Part shown: in pieces, positions 4,979 to 5,123 of the stretch
How positions within the stretch are numbered: position 1 is the stretch's first letter
Layout: every line of letters begins with the position of its first letter
Source: an uncultured Eubacteriales bacterium
Lineage (GTDB): Bacteria; Bacillota; Clostridia; Lachnospirales; CAG-274
Reading direction: 5' to 3'
DNA length: 5,123 nucleotides
Assembly: GCA_902495025.1 (NCBI GenBank)
Contig: CABUWB010000167.1
Location: forward strand, 1 to 5,123
Notes under the pieces: model-generated
Seen by the model: the letters and a program-made list of their open reading frames with translations, nothing else
What the model was told of the DNA's origin: nothing
Database searches by the model: none
Translations under genes and position numbers: made by a program

Positions 4979-5109
4979 TTATATGTGTGTCGCTGGCGCA
5001 ACACACATATAAGATGAAATACACTGCGTGCATTTCATCTTGCTGGGGTACTAGCGTACCCACCAAGGAAGTAACAACCCGTGCCTCGCTACGCTCGACA
5101 CTCTTGTTA
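4979..5109. repeat. Cluster of four consecutive hairpins
   Basis: Four inverted repeats follow one another with almost no gaps. (1) TTATATGTGTGT (4979-4990) pairs with 5001-5012, 12 bp perfect, loop CGCTGGCGCA. (2) AAGATGAAAT (5011-5020) pairs with 5032-5041, 10 bp perfect, loop containing CACTGCGTG. (3) GGGTAC (5046-5051) pairs with 5056-5061, loop TAGC. (4) TAACAA (5072-5077) pairs with 5104-5109, with GTG/CAC and TCG/CGA inside. They lie after the terminator, contain no plausible gene, and are more GC-rich at the tips than at the bases. This may be an intergenic repeat family or a structured RNA; the window edge may cut it. Confidence 0.6.
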
Positions 5110-5123
5110 TCCCTCGGGCGGGC

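Noticed and set aside
1..5123. CRISPR array, tRNA, rRNA, prophage or toxin-antitoxin locus
   Set aside because: No regularly spaced direct repeats, tRNA or rRNA sequence, phage structural genes or paired toxin gene were seen. The AbrB-type protein has its own promoter and terminator and no adjacent toxin, so it is not an antitoxin by context.

Overview
The window looks like chromosome of a low-to-moderate GC member of the Clostridia, probably a gut lineage near Ruminococcus/Eubacterium. The signs are strong AGGAGG-type ribosome binding sites, TTGACA/TAAAAT promoters, AT-rich intergenic DNA, an AbrB-family regulator, a YitT-family membrane protein, and DUF5662 and DUF4250 proteins. The genus is a guess from gene families, not a match to any genome.

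Left part (1-2074, minus strand): a tightly packed operon reads leftward: threonine synthase (thrC), a DUF5662 protein, and the first 21 codons of a DUF4250 protein that runs off the window. A consensus promoter (TTGACA, 17 nt, TAAAAT) lies just upstream of thrC and overlaps an 8-bp inverted repeat that could be an operator.

Centre (2222-3465): this is the most interesting part. A short, catalytically complete tyrosine recombinase (2420-2983) is preceded by a pair of 24-bp inverted repeats (23/24 identical; 2225-2248 and 2376-2399) enclosing 127 bp. Each repeat contains the same asymmetric 9-bp spacer flanked by inverted half-sites, in opposite orientations, as expected of recombinase crossover sites. 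Between them lies a consensus promoter that now points left, toward thrC and away from the recombinase. Inversion would point it at the recombinase and at the small two-helix, zinc-ribbon membrane protein behind it (3019-3465). I read this as an undescribed self-controlled invertible promoter (phase-variation switch) sitting between a biosynthetic operon and a recombinase/membrane-protein operon. Inversion itself is inferred from one orientation only.

Right part (3466-5123, plus strand): a YitT-family membrane protein has a strong promoter. A perfect 15-bp inverted repeat brackets most of that promoter, the ribosome binding site and the start codon. Its last four codons and stop lie in the end of a 192-bp MITE-like imperfect palindrome with a possible 4-bp target duplication. 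Next comes an AbrB-type regulator with its own promoter and a clear terminator; its C-terminal part resembles the small zinc knuckle of clostridial AbrB relatives but lacks all four cysteines. The window ends in a dense run of consecutive hairpins (4979-5109) with no gene.
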